Source: an uncultured Flavobacteriaceae bacterium (GTDB taxonomy: Bacteria; Bacteroidota; Bacteroidia; Flavobacteriales; Flavobacteriaceae). Taken from it: a DNA stretch of 64,000 nucleotides. The position numbers were made by a program, and so were the translations under genes. Below the pieces are notes generated by a model. That model was not told the origin of the DNA and made no database searches. It saw nothing but the letters and a program-made list of their open reading frames with translations. Location: positions 124,001 through 188,000 of the forward strand of contig CANMFO010000003.1 in NCBI GenBank assembly GCA_947497245.1. The letters are read 5' to 3'. Shown piece by piece: positions 18,601-26,594 of this stretch (its first letter is position 1; every line of letters starts with the position of its first letter).

Positions 18601-19228
18601 ATTGGATGAAAATGGATTCCCCGACGGGGAACCGGAATTTGATGTGATCGGTGACCCAAATCCGGATTGGACGGCCGGACTTGGTTTTAACGTAGGCTTC
18701 AAAAACCTCTCTATGAATGCGCTGTTCGAGCATTCCCATGGGGGCGATTTCTATGATATCACCCGACAAATAAACGCGAGGTACGGCAGGGCCGAGGTAA
18801 CGGGCAACCAAGTTACCATACCCACTGACGGCATTTTGGATTTTGATGGAAACACCTACGCCCAGGGCGAGGTGGTCCGAGGGAATCTGCACGACTTTGG
18901 AGGCGGGCAGGTACTTCTCAATGAAGCTTGGTACGATGACAACGGCGCGGACAACAGGGGGTTCAGCGAACTTTGGTTACAGGATGCCACCTGGACCCGA
19001 CTCAGGGAATTGTCCCTGACCTATTCCTTTGGGGAAAAGACGTTGGACAAATTGAAGTTGTCGGCAATGAGCATCGGGGTAACGGGAAGAAACCTGATAC
19101 TTTGGACAGATGTCATTGGAAATGACCCGGACAAGAACTTTGCGGGGGTCGGCAATTCTAGGGGATTGGACTACTATACGAATCCTTCGACGAAATCGTA
19201 CCTATTCAATTTTAACATAACCTTCTAA
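15617..19228 (+). CDS. SusC-like TonB-dependent outer-membrane transporter with STN signalling domain
   Basis: A 1203-residue outer-membrane receptor. Order: N-terminal signal region (about 20-42), STN secretin/TonB short domain (about 45-115) used to signal to FecR, a carboxypeptidase-like beta-sandwich (about 140-220), a TonB-box-like EEVVVTALG segment, the plug domain (about 230-350, with LKGASAAALWGSRASNGVV) and a 22-strand barrel ending in an aromatic residue (NFNITF). With SusD it imports an oligomer too large for porins. The STN domain ties it to the upstream sigma/FecR pair. The downstream genes encode peptidases, a D-aminoacylase and a racemase-like protein, so the likely cargo is a peptide or N-acyl amino acid rather than a glycan. 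Confidence 0.95.
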   Translation: MKKQSKSKGESLGVLKLDLKMKLTMLLMISAMFSIQANSYSQATKLSLDMKNVTVGAVIDEIEAQTEFNFLFNTKVVDLERVVSLKIRKQTIDKILIALFQGTSTTYEIENRKILLFEAAGDEDPDQGAGKEEAQNQALQVSGTVNDDLGPLPGASIVVKGTTTGTTTDFDGNYTLEVPDSGAILVFSYIGYTTLEIPVNGQSTINVLMKEDAQALEEVVVTALGFEVRTDKLGSAVSSVRSAALVRSGETSVANAIQGKMAGVNITRSTGDPGAGSNIRIRGANTIFGSTQPLIIVDGIPINNNNTSGGGSSSTGNGTSQQSRLNDINPNDIETLQVLKGASAAALWGSRASNGVVVITTKSGKKGFRVSFKNTVAIDEVNATQKLQSTYGQGRNGLYRSGTEIRSWGDEIAARSGGQDTFDTSGGLFVGDQTGRTYYPVANGTADNPSGGKNSRETFNQKNFDQVFGQGVLLEQSLSISAGDDKSSLFFSLGNTDQEGVIKNNDYKRHTVNISASRKFNDYVRLKLKGKYSRISANRIQQNSNVAGILLGLYRTPSDFDIEDYTGTYVSASGAEATGRHRAYRNGIGASNRPRYNNPLWTTNRQKAPNIVNRHIYSADLDIFPVTGLTIKLRGGVDTYNDKRSYLYPIGSARTSTPPVTRIDGSLLFDDISETELNFDAILKYDTDIAENISSSFVVGWNINDRKFSRQTSYGNEFIADREIFNLSNSRVVGSENFMSHIRSNRGYSTANFGLFDQLYLDFSGTIEAASTISDSFFYPSASAAWQFSNAGFFPEEGLISFGKVRLSWGKVGIQPRPYGNSTNFEGDFTYNSGVAGGLNSVSNGGGLRLDNLLGNPALKPEIKTETEAGLELRFFNDLLSTSFTYYTNKVKDILLEIDTAPSFGFERFYTNGASMENKGFEFEFNANWLRGNDNWTFSTYGNLASNQNEVTSLLGADIQRLTGFGTGDSVAAEGEQMGAIFGGKLPRDDNGDIVLDENGFPDGEPEFDVIGDPNPDWTAGLGFNVGFKNLSMNALFEHSHGGDFYDITRQINARYGRAEVTGNQVTIPTDGILDFDGNTYAQGEVVRGNLHDFGGGQVLLNEAWYDDNGADNRGFSELWLQDATWTRLRELSLTYSFGEKTLDKLKLSAMSIGVTGRNLILWTDVIGNDPDKNFAGVGNSRGLDYYTNPSTKSYLFNFNITF

Positions 19229-19242
19229 AGAACGTTGCAATC

Positions 19243-20634
19243 ATGAAAATATTCAAAATTAGTTCGATAGCTATCTTGCTCCTGTGCTCATGCCAGAGTA
19301 GCGTAGACGATATAAACGAGGATCCCAACAAGATAAGTACGGTTGACGGGAGCGCCATATTTACTGGGATACAGCTTGCGGATGTTGCGACCCAAATGGG
19401 TTTTTTGAACTGGGCCGGCGGCGTTAGTGCCGGTTATTTTGTCGGAGATGGTAGGCTCAGCACCATACAAAGTTACGCGTACAACAACACGGACTCGGAT
19501 ACCCCTTGGCAAAATATCTATGTGGGAGTGGTGAAGCAGGCCCACGAGATCAGAAGCGGCATCGAAGTGACCAATAAGGACTTTTTCTTTGGTGCATCAA
19601 AAGTATTGGAAGCCCATGCCATCGGCACGGCCACCAACATTTTTGGGGATGTGCCCTTTTCCGAAGCCGGGAATTCGGATTTTCCCAAGCCGCGATATGA
19701 CGGCCAACAAGAGGTGTACGGCAACCTGCAGAATCTTTTGGATGACGCCATCTTGGATTTACAGGCCTCTGGAATCTCGGGAGGCATTCAGGAAGACCTA
19801 TTTTTCGACGGGAACGCGGCGAACTGGATCAAAGCCGCATATACCTTGAAGGCCAGATTGTATATGGATGTCAGAGATTATCCAAATGCGCTCAGTGCTG
19901 CACAAAATGGAATCTCCTCCGTTTCGGAGACCATGCGATATGACCCCGTTACACCTGGTGTGGGAGGCGGGAACAATTTCCTGAACGAACTGCTGAACAG
20001 TTCCACTTTCGGGGGTGATATACGTTCCGAAGGCTCGTTCCTGATCGATTTGATCGGTGTGGATGCGTCCAGTAGAAACAACGCCAAAACCGATGAAACG
20101 GATAGGTTCTCTTATTACTACAATGGAACGGACATAAATATGGAGGGTATTGCGGCGGCGGACGAACCAATGAATCTAATTTCCCTTGAGGAGAACACCC
20201 TGATCTGGGCCGAGGCCCTGATCCGCTCCGGTGCCGGAAATTTTGATGCCGCCCTGAACAAATTGAACGAGCACAGGGCGAATTTAAGAAATGGCGAATT
20301 CTTTACGATTTCCACTGGAGTGTACGATGATTATGTAGAGGCCGACTTCACAAGTGGCGGGGTGGAAAACAGTGATGGCGTTCTTTCCAAAGAAGATGCC
20401 TTGTTGCGGGAGATCATTGAGGAAAGGTATGTGACCTTTTTTAACCAAATACTTGGATTCAACGATTTGCGCCGGATGAAAAAAGATCCGGTCGACCTGC
20501 AGGTGCCGGTGCCCTTCAATCAGGGCTCCCAACATCCCGAGCGCTTTCTATATCCCTTTTCGGAGGAGAACACCAATGGTGCAAATGTACCGGTGGTGGC
20601 CGATATATTTACCAAGACGACCATTAATCAATAG
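19243..20634 (+). CDS. SusD/RagB-like nutrient-binding outer-membrane lipoprotein
   Basis: A 463-residue surface lipoprotein (lipobox LCSC, C17) that caps the SusC barrel and captures substrate. It belongs to the SusD-like branch with the early FTGIQLADVATQMGFLNWAGG segment and TPR-like helices (about 60-240), and ends with a domain typical of the family (LREIIEERYVTFFNQILGFNDLRRMKKDP), where the RY and DLRR elements are diagnostic. The start is 14 bases after the susC stop, so the two are one transcript. The ligand is unknown; see the downstream hydrolases for context. Confidence 0.93.
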   Translation: MKIFKISSIAILLLCSCQSSVDDINEDPNKISTVDGSAIFTGIQLADVATQMGFLNWAGGVSAGYFVGDGRLSTIQSYAYNNTDSDTPWQNIYVGVVKQAHEIRSGIEVTNKDFFFGASKVLEAHAIGTATNIFGDVPFSEAGNSDFPKPRYDGQQEVYGNLQNLLDDAILDLQASGISGGIQEDLFFDGNAANWIKAAYTLKARLYMDVRDYPNALSAAQNGISSVSETMRYDPVTPGVGGGNNFLNELLNSSTFGGDIRSEGSFLIDLIGVDASSRNNAKTDETDRFSYYYNGTDINMEGIAAADEPMNLISLEENTLIWAEALIRSGAGNFDAALNKLNEHRANLRNGEFFTISTGVYDDYVEADFTSGGVENSDGVLSKEDALLREIIEERYVTFFNQILGFNDLRRMKKDPVDLQVPVPFNQGSQHPERFLYPFSEENTNGANVPVVADIFTKTTINQ

Positions 20635-20760
20635 GGATAGAAAATCGATCCGGGAAGAAGCGGGTGCAATTTTGGCAGGAAGGGGAGATTGGCGTGCCTT
20701 TGGAGCCACTCCATCGGAATCATTGATATTGTTTGGGTTAGTTGTGATCAGTTTTTTTCA

Positions 20761-20798
20761 AAGGAAGGCTGTTCCCGTCGTTCGGAACAGTCTTCCTT
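20761..20798 (+). promoter_or_regulatory. Strong hairpin between susD and the first M14 peptidase gene
   Basis: A 38-base inverted repeat of 15 pairs (one a G-U wobble) with an 8-base loop: AAGGAAGGCTGTTCC and GGAACAGTCTTCCTT. No T-run follows on either strand in the expected place, so I see it as a stable RNA stem rather than a standard terminator. It could protect the susCD message 3' end and lower expression of the downstream enzymes, as happens in other nutrient-uptake operons. The surrounding 20635-20962 region has no supported gene. Confidence 0.55.
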
Positions 20799-20962
20799 AA
20801 ACCAAACTGACCTAAAGCGAAAGCACCGGAAAACGACGTTGTGTCCCCTGGGGAAAGGGGAATGAACCAAACAATTTGCCGGAAAACCACCGTGATCAAA
20901 ATTCCAGTTTGCCGATGGGTCCTGTCCCCGAAGGCCCTTTTATCCAACCAATATCCTTTAAC

Positions 20963-22150
20963 ATGGCTTTGAAAAATCTTTCGTTCATATTCCTCTTGTT
21001 TCTGTTTTTCTCATGCAAATCGGAAAAAGGCTCAAAAGACCAGGGTGTTTTGGACAGGGTCCTTTTCGATACCCTGTTTCCAAGTGCCAGGTTGAACAAA
21101 GTCCAAAAAATAGGCGAGCACAGATATACAGCGTATGTCCTGCCCTCTTTTGAACCCGTGAACCAAAGCCCGTGGTTTGCATTTGGGCTTAGGGCCACTG
21201 AAAAAAAACAAATAGAATTGGTCTTGGACTACGGTCCCCACAAGCACCGGTATGTTCCCAAATTGAGTACGGACCGAGTCGATTGGAAACCCATGGATTC
21301 CTCCAAGGTCAAGATAGATTCCCTTCAGGGTAGGGCGACCTTGTTCCTGGACGTTTCACCCAAGAAATTATACGTTGCCGCCCAGGAAATAGAGACACCC
21401 CAGGATACATACCGTTGGATGGATGGGCTTTTGGACCGATCCCTTGAAATTAAAAAACAGCTGGCCGGAAAAACGGTACTTGACAACCACAACTATGTAT
21501 TGTCCCACGAAAGTGTGGGATCAAACCATGCCGTTGTTTTGGTGGCAAGGCAACATCCTCCAGAAATCCCTGGGGGCACGATTGGGTTTAAAAGCTTTTA
21601 CGAGACCCTTTTTTCCGATTCTCCCGAGGCACAAAGGTTCAGAAACCATTTTAACATCTATGCCTTTCCCCTTTTAAATCCAGATGGTGTGAGCATGGGC
21701 AATTGGCGGCACAACGCCAAAGGGGTAGACCTAAACAGGGATTGGGTCGACTTTACCCAGCCCGAAACACGGGCCGTAAGGCGCTTTCTGAACGCCAAAG
21801 CGGGGGAAGGCAAAAAATTCGTGTTCGCCATAGACTTTCACACCTCGTATTCGGGGCCGTACCTACTGGTCCTAGATTCCATCAATGAAACGAAAACCAG
21901 CAGAATCACGCCCCAATGGCTCGCCAATATAGAAGCTACCTCAGAATTTGAGGCAAATCCGAGAAGAAGAAATCAGGACCTTCCGTACTGCTACAACTAT
22001 TTTTTCAATGAATGGGGTTCCGAAGCGGTGACCTATGAGGACGGTGATGAGGTTGATCGGGAAATTATTAGGAAAAGGGCACAAGTATACGCCCGTGAAC
22101 TCATGAAAACACTTTTAAACAAAAAAAAGGATGGATCGCTCACAAATTGA
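20963..22150 (+). CDS. M14 family zinc carboxypeptidase, lipoprotein
   Basis: A 395-residue lipoprotein (lipobox cysteine C18, FFSCKS). The frame is open upstream to 20876, but the ATG at 20963 gives the signal peptide directly at the N-terminus. After a beta-rich N-terminal domain (about 30-160) comes an M14 catalytic domain. It has QHPPE (H198, E201 as zinc ligands), the NPDG and WRHNAKGVDLNRDW segments (substrate-binding N and R), FHTSYSG (H293 as third zinc ligand) and VTYEDGDEVDRE with the probable catalytic glutamate near the end. The family removes C-terminal residues from peptides or cleaves gamma-glutamyl-type bonds. It overlaps the next gene by 20 bases and resembles the second M14 gene at 26595. 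Confidence 0.9.
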   Translation: MALKNLSFIFLLFLFFSCKSEKGSKDQGVLDRVLFDTLFPSARLNKVQKIGEHRYTAYVLPSFEPVNQSPWFAFGLRATEKKQIELVLDYGPHKHRYVPKLSTDRVDWKPMDSSKVKIDSLQGRATLFLDVSPKKLYVAAQEIETPQDTYRWMDGLLDRSLEIKKQLAGKTVLDNHNYVLSHESVGSNHAVVLVARQHPPEIPGGTIGFKSFYETLFSDSPEAQRFRNHFNIYAFPLLNPDGVSMGNWRHNAKGVDLNRDWVDFTQPETRAVRRFLNAKAGEGKKFVFAIDFHTSYSGPYLLVLDSINETKTSRITPQWLANIEATSEFEANPRRRNQDLPYCYNYFFNEWGSEAVTYEDGDEVDREIIRKRAQVYARELMKTLLNKKKDGSLTN

Positions 22151-23702
22151 ACGTATCGTTTCGATTGTTTTGCTGTTGGCCATAGCCGCTTGTTCCCGGG
22201 AAAAGCTGCAAGCGGATATGCTTATTACCAATGGCATTGTTTATGATGGTACGGATGGGGCTCCAAAAAAGGTCGCCGTCGCGGTAAAGGGTGAACGGGT
22301 TATTTTCGTCGGGCCCAAAAGTTCGATTGAAATTGTTGCCAAAAAAACCATCGATGCTTCCGGCCTGGTCGTGGCCCCGGGTTTTATAGATCCCCATACC
22401 CATGCGGACAGGGAACTAAAAACCCCAGAAGGTTCGCACAATAAACCGTTCTTGTTCCAAGGGATAACCACGGTTGTGGTGGGCAACGACGGAGACAGCT
22501 TTTTCCCTACATCAAAGTTCAAGGAACGGTACGAGTCCCACGGGATAGGTACGAATGCCGTGTTGCTGGTAGGTCACGGAACCCTCCGTGAGCAGGTGAT
22601 GGGCAAAAGTGACAGGATCGCCAATGCAGGGGATATTGCAAAAATGCAACAATTGGTCCAAGAGGAAATGGATGCAGGGGCCTTTGGCATGTCGACGGGA
22701 CTGTTTTATGCCCCGGGAAGCTATTCCAACACGGACGAGGTGGTAGCCCTGGCCAAAACGGTGGCCAGGAACAACGGCATTTACGACACCCACTTGCGGG
22801 ACGAAAGTTCCTATACCGTCGGGCTGGTTCCTGCTGTAAAAGAAGCCATTGAAATCGGAAGGCAGGCAAAATTGCCCATCCATATTTCACATATCAAATG
22901 CTTGGGTGTTGATGTCTGGCATCAAAGTGCTGCCATTGTCGAATTGATCGAACAGGCACGGCAAGAGGGCATAGCGGTCACGGCCAATCAATACCCCTAT
23001 GATGCTTCGGCAACCGGTTTGAAATCGGCCGTGGTGCCCCGGTGGGCGGAAAGTGGCGGCAAGGATTCCCTGTTCCTTAGATATGCCGATCCAAGCATTG
23101 GAGAACGAGTGCTGCGAGAGACAAAGGCAAATATTGCCCGAAGGGGCGGGGCGGACAAACTGCTCATCGTAAAATGCGATACCACCTCCTTTTTTGGGAA
23201 AACACTTTTGGAAATATCTGAAATGTTGGGGAACACACCGGAAGAGGCAGTCTTCACACTTCTTAAAACCGGATATGTCCGGGTGGCATCCTTTAACATG
23301 GCCCCGGAGGACATTCGCAATTTTATGACGCAACCCTGGGTGGTCACCGGATCCGATGGAAATACCGGACACCCAAGAAAATATGGCTCTTTTCCGCGGA
23401 AATACCACAAATATGTGCAGCAGGAAAAAGTAATCGATATGGCGACCTTCATCAACAACGGCACCTCAAAAACAGCGGACATATTCGGAATCCCCGATAG
23501 GGGAAGATTGGTGGAAGGACATTACGCCGACATCATCGTCTTTGACCCCAAAACCTTTAAGGACAAAGCAGATTATACCGATGCATTTCAATTGGCGGAG
23601 GGATTGGAATACAGTATTATCAATGGACAAATGGTGATCGAGGACGGGAAATATACAAAAAGGTTGAGCGGGAAAGTATTAAGGAAAAAAACGGGACTAT
23701 GA
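22131..23702 (+). CDS. D-aminoacylase / N-acyl-D-amino-acid deacylase family lipoprotein
   Basis: A 523-residue amidohydrolase with an N-terminal lipobox (LLLAIAAC, C21), so it should act outside the cytoplasm. The D-aminoacylase family hydrolyses N-acyl-D-amino acids. Visible metal-site elements are H89/H91 (IDPHTHAD), H221 (DTHLRDE), H251 (IHISHIK) and the aspartate of VVTGSDGN. Where well-studied members have a metal-binding cysteine in GNCG, this one reads VVGNDGDSF (D120). The usual ends of the fold are present: an early beta-sandwich (LITNGIVYDGTDG) and a late GRLVEGHYADIIVFDP. It overlaps both neighbours, the preceding M14 gene by 20 bases and the following racemase-like gene by 4. Confidence 0.9.
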   Translation: MDRSQIERIVSIVLLLAIAACSREKLQADMLITNGIVYDGTDGAPKKVAVAVKGERVIFVGPKSSIEIVAKKTIDASGLVVAPGFIDPHTHADRELKTPEGSHNKPFLFQGITTVVVGNDGDSFFPTSKFKERYESHGIGTNAVLLVGHGTLREQVMGKSDRIANAGDIAKMQQLVQEEMDAGAFGMSTGLFYAPGSYSNTDEVVALAKTVARNNGIYDTHLRDESSYTVGLVPAVKEAIEIGRQAKLPIHISHIKCLGVDVWHQSAAIVELIEQARQEGIAVTANQYPYDASATGLKSAVVPRWAESGGKDSLFLRYADPSIGERVLRETKANIARRGGADKLLIVKCDTTSFFGKTLLEISEMLGNTPEEAVFTLLKTGYVRVASFNMAPEDIRNFMTQPWVVTGSDGNTGHPRKYGSFPRKYHKYVQQEKVIDMATFINNGTSKTADIFGIPDRGRLVEGHYADIIVFDPKTFKDKADYTDAFQLAEGLEYSIINGQMVIEDGKYTKRLSGKVLRKKTGL

Positions 23703-25240
23703 AAAAAGTAGATGTACTTATTGCAGTTTTTGCACTGCTGTTGATCGTTGGGTGCAAAGAGGGCCAAAAGGAAGGGGATGTTGCCCAACGGGAAACCGGA
23801 AAGGGAGATATGGTGAGGACCATCATCGAGGATGAAGGAAGTTTCTATCATATCGATTTCGGCAATTATCCAAGCGACGACCAAAGCCTTCCCATCGGGG
23901 TATTCGATTCGGGTATAGGAGGCCTTACCGTGCTTAAGGCCATTGTCAACTACGACGAGAATGAAAATGGAACACACAAAACTGGGGGTGACGGCATATT
24001 GGATTTCGGGAAAGAGTCCTTTATCTATCTGGGGGACCAGGCCAATATGCCCTATGGGAACTATTCAAGGGAAAATAAGATCGACCTCTTGAACGAACAT
24101 ATTATCAAAGACGCCCAGTTCTTGATGGGCAACAGCTACTATTCCGATGTGCAGGACACAACGGCCAATGGCGACAAACAGGCGGTCAAGGTGTTGATAA
24201 TCGCCTGCAACACGGCAACGGCATATGGCAAGGAACATATTGAAGCGTTTTTGAAAAAAGCAAAGTTAGATCTAAAGGTGATAGGTGTTATAGATGCCGG
24301 AGTCAGGGGAGCTCTGGAAAGTATTGAAAAAGAGGAGGATGCCATCATCGGTGTACTGGCTACAGAGGGTACGGTAGCGTCAAAGGGCTATCAAAATACC
24401 ATTGTAAAGTTTAAGGAAGAACTGGGTTATTCCGGGAACATCGAGGTATTTTCCCAAGGAGGGGTCGGCATCGCCGAGGCTGTGGACGAAGACCCGGACT
24501 ATTTTGACCGAAACCTTAGAAAGCCACGCAAAGAATACAAAGGACCGGGATTGTCCGGAAATGTAAAGATCGACAAAACCCTGTTCGACATTTACAATTT
24601 TGATTTCGACCAGGGCAAAATGTTATGCGATTCCGAAAATAGCGACGATTGTTCCATACTTCAGATCAACGATGCGGAAAATTATGTGCGCTATCATTTG
24701 GTGACCCTGTTGGAACAAATCAGAAAGTCCGGTACCACCAACCGATTAAAATCCATCATTTTGGGCTGTACCCATTACCCTTACATGACCGATGAGATTG
24801 AGGCGATTTTGAAAGAACTGTACCAGTATCAAGCGAAAGACGGTACGTATTTCTACCAGAAGTTTATGGCAAGGCATATCCAATTGATAGACCCAGCCGT
24901 GGACACGGCTAAAGAATTGCACGAATATTTAAAAAATGAGGCCTTGTTCAATCCCAAAGGGAATATCATGGACAGCGAATTCTATATAAGTGTCGCCAAT
25001 CAGGACAATCCAAATGTCACCACCGATAGCGAGGGCCGCTTTCCCTACGACTATAAATATGGAAGAAAAGCAGGCGAGATTCAGGAATATGTCAAGGTGG
25101 TTCCATTTAGCAGGAAGAACATATCGAATGAGATCCTGGACCGTTTTCAAGAGCAGCTTCCGTACGTGTACCAACTCATGCGGAATTTCAACCAAGCTAA
25201 TGGAAAGACACGGCATTTGGCCTTGGACAGTAAAATTTAA
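23699..25240 (+). CDS. Exported glutamate/aspartate racemase-like lipoprotein
   Basis: A 513-residue lipoprotein (lipobox LIVGC, C19) containing the complete active-site pattern of the glutamate racemase (MurI) fold: VFDSGIGG (D70, S71), GDQANMPYGNYS (111-122), IACNTATA with the first catalytic cysteine C170, GVIDAGVRG, and LGCTHYPYM with the second catalytic cysteine C357 and H359. Cytoplasmic MurI is about 265-285 residues; this protein is nearly twice that, with an insertion around 265-330 and an extra C-terminal domain of about 100 residues. Export and size make a cell-wall synthesis role unlikely. It overlaps the D-aminoacylase gene (ATGA) and precedes a glutamate-type symporter, so periplasmic conversion of D-Glu or D-Asp to the L form is the inferred role. 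Confidence 0.88.
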   Translation: MKKVDVLIAVFALLLIVGCKEGQKEGDVAQRETGKGDMVRTIIEDEGSFYHIDFGNYPSDDQSLPIGVFDSGIGGLTVLKAIVNYDENENGTHKTGGDGILDFGKESFIYLGDQANMPYGNYSRENKIDLLNEHIIKDAQFLMGNSYYSDVQDTTANGDKQAVKVLIIACNTATAYGKEHIEAFLKKAKLDLKVIGVIDAGVRGALESIEKEEDAIIGVLATEGTVASKGYQNTIVKFKEELGYSGNIEVFSQGGVGIAEAVDEDPDYFDRNLRKPRKEYKGPGLSGNVKIDKTLFDIYNFDFDQGKMLCDSENSDDCSILQINDAENYVRYHLVTLLEQIRKSGTTNRLKSIILGCTHYPYMTDEIEAILKELYQYQAKDGTYFYQKFMARHIQLIDPAVDTAKELHEYLKNEALFNPKGNIMDSEFYISVANQDNPNVTTDSEGRFPYDYKYGRKAGEIQEYVKVVPFSRKNISNEILDRFQEQLPYVYQLMRNFNQANGKTRHLALDSKI

Positions 25241-25249
25241 ACTGGGAAT

Positions 25250-26551
25250 ATGAAAAAACTTGCACTACACTGGAAAATATTACTGGGGATGCTTTTTGGG
25301 GTCATCGTTGGCTCGCTGATGGCCCATTTTGATGGCGGGAAGGAAATCGTCCAGGATTGGATAAAACCCTTTGGTAAAATCTTTATCAATTCCTTGAAAT
25401 TGATAGCCATTCCGTTGATTCTGGCAGCGCTCATAAAAGGAGTGTCCGATTTAAAGGATATCTCAAAGCTTTCCAAAATGGGGGGGAGGACCATAGGGAT
25501 CTACATCGCAACTACCGTAATGGCCGTCTCCATAGGCTTGCTTTTGGTCAATATCATAAAACCGGGAAACTCGATTACCGAGGCCACCAGAACGGAAATG
25601 GTCGGAAACTATACGGAAAGTACGACCCAATTCAAGGAAACGGCCAAGACACAGAAAGAGGCCGGCCCGTTGAAACCCTTGGAGGATCTGGTGCCGGAGA
25701 ATATTTTCAGTTCGGCGACGAGCAACCGCAATATGCTACAGGTGATCTTCTTTGCTGTTTTTTTTGGCATCGGTTTGATATTGATTCCAGAGGGAAAAGG
25801 GAAAACGGTCAAGAGTTTTTTTGATGGCTTTAATGAAGTCATCCTAAAAATGGTGGATCTGATAATGCTGGCGGCACCCTATGGTGTGTTTGCGCTATTG
25901 GCGGCCCTCGTGGTCGAATCTCCAAGTCTGGACCTGTTCAGGGCATTGGGATGGTATGCGCTTACCGTGGTGATCGGTCTGCTCCTAATGATCATGGTCT
26001 ACACCCTATTGGTCTTTATTTTTACCAAAAAGACACCCAAATTTTTTATAAACGGGATTTCCCCGGCGCAATTGCTGGGGTTTTCGACCAGCTCAAGTGC
26101 CGCTACCTTGCCGGTTACCATGGAACGGGTAACCGAACATCTGGGCGTGGAAGAGGAAGCCGCAAGTTTTGTGCTGCCCATAGGTGCCACGATCAACATG
26201 GACGGCACAAGCCTGTACCAGGCGGTGGCCGCCCTATTCATAGCGCAGGCATTTGGGATAGATCTGGATTTCCATACGCAGTTGGGGATCATTGCCACAG
26301 CTACACTGGCATCGATCGGTAGTGCGGCCGTGCCAGGGGCCGGGATGGTCATGTTGGTCGGTGTACTGGGCTATGCAGGGATACCCGAAGCGGGCTTGGC
26401 ACTTATTTTTGCCGTTGATCGGCCCCTGGACATGTGCCGAACCGCCGTCAACGTAACGGGCGATGCCGCCGTTTCGATGCTGGTCGCAAAGTCAATCGGA
26501 AAATTGGGAGCGCCAAAAATCAAGAACTGGGACGATCATTATTCCGGTTAA
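25250..26551 (+). CDS. Dicarboxylate/amino acid:cation symporter (DAACS, GltP/GltT type)
   Basis: A 433-residue inner-membrane symporter of the glutamate/aspartate transporter fold. The diagnostic elements are the serine-rich hairpin 1 (FSTSSSAATLPVTM, about 281-294), the TM7 motif NMDGTSLYQ, the hairpin 2 segment GSAAVPGAGMVML and the TM8 motif DRPLDMCRTAVNVTGD, whose second D and R/C/N residues contact the substrate carboxylates. DAACS members take up L-Glu, L- or D-Asp or C4-dicarboxylates with Na+ or H+. The gene starts 9 bases after the racemase-like gene, which points to an acidic amino acid as cargo. Confidence 0.93.
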   Translation: MKKLALHWKILLGMLFGVIVGSLMAHFDGGKEIVQDWIKPFGKIFINSLKLIAIPLILAALIKGVSDLKDISKLSKMGGRTIGIYIATTVMAVSIGLLLVNIIKPGNSITEATRTEMVGNYTESTTQFKETAKTQKEAGPLKPLEDLVPENIFSSATSNRNMLQVIFFAVFFGIGLILIPEGKGKTVKSFFDGFNEVILKMVDLIMLAAPYGVFALLAALVVESPSLDLFRALGWYALTVVIGLLLMIMVYTLLVFIFTKKTPKFFINGISPAQLLGFSTSSSAATLPVTMERVTEHLGVEEEAASFVLPIGATINMDGTSLYQAVAALFIAQAFGIDLDFHTQLGIIATATLASIGSAAVPGAGMVMLVGVLGYAGIPEAGLALIFAVDRPLDMCRTAVNVTGDAAVSMLVAKSIGKLGAPKIKNWDDHYSG

Positions 26552-26594
26552 GGCAGACCACTGGTTAAATGGATAATTAATTAAATTGATACTC

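Noticed and set aside
22887-23408. Minus-strand ORF of 173 codons inside the D-aminoacylase gene
   Set aside because: Shadow ORF with unlikely composition.
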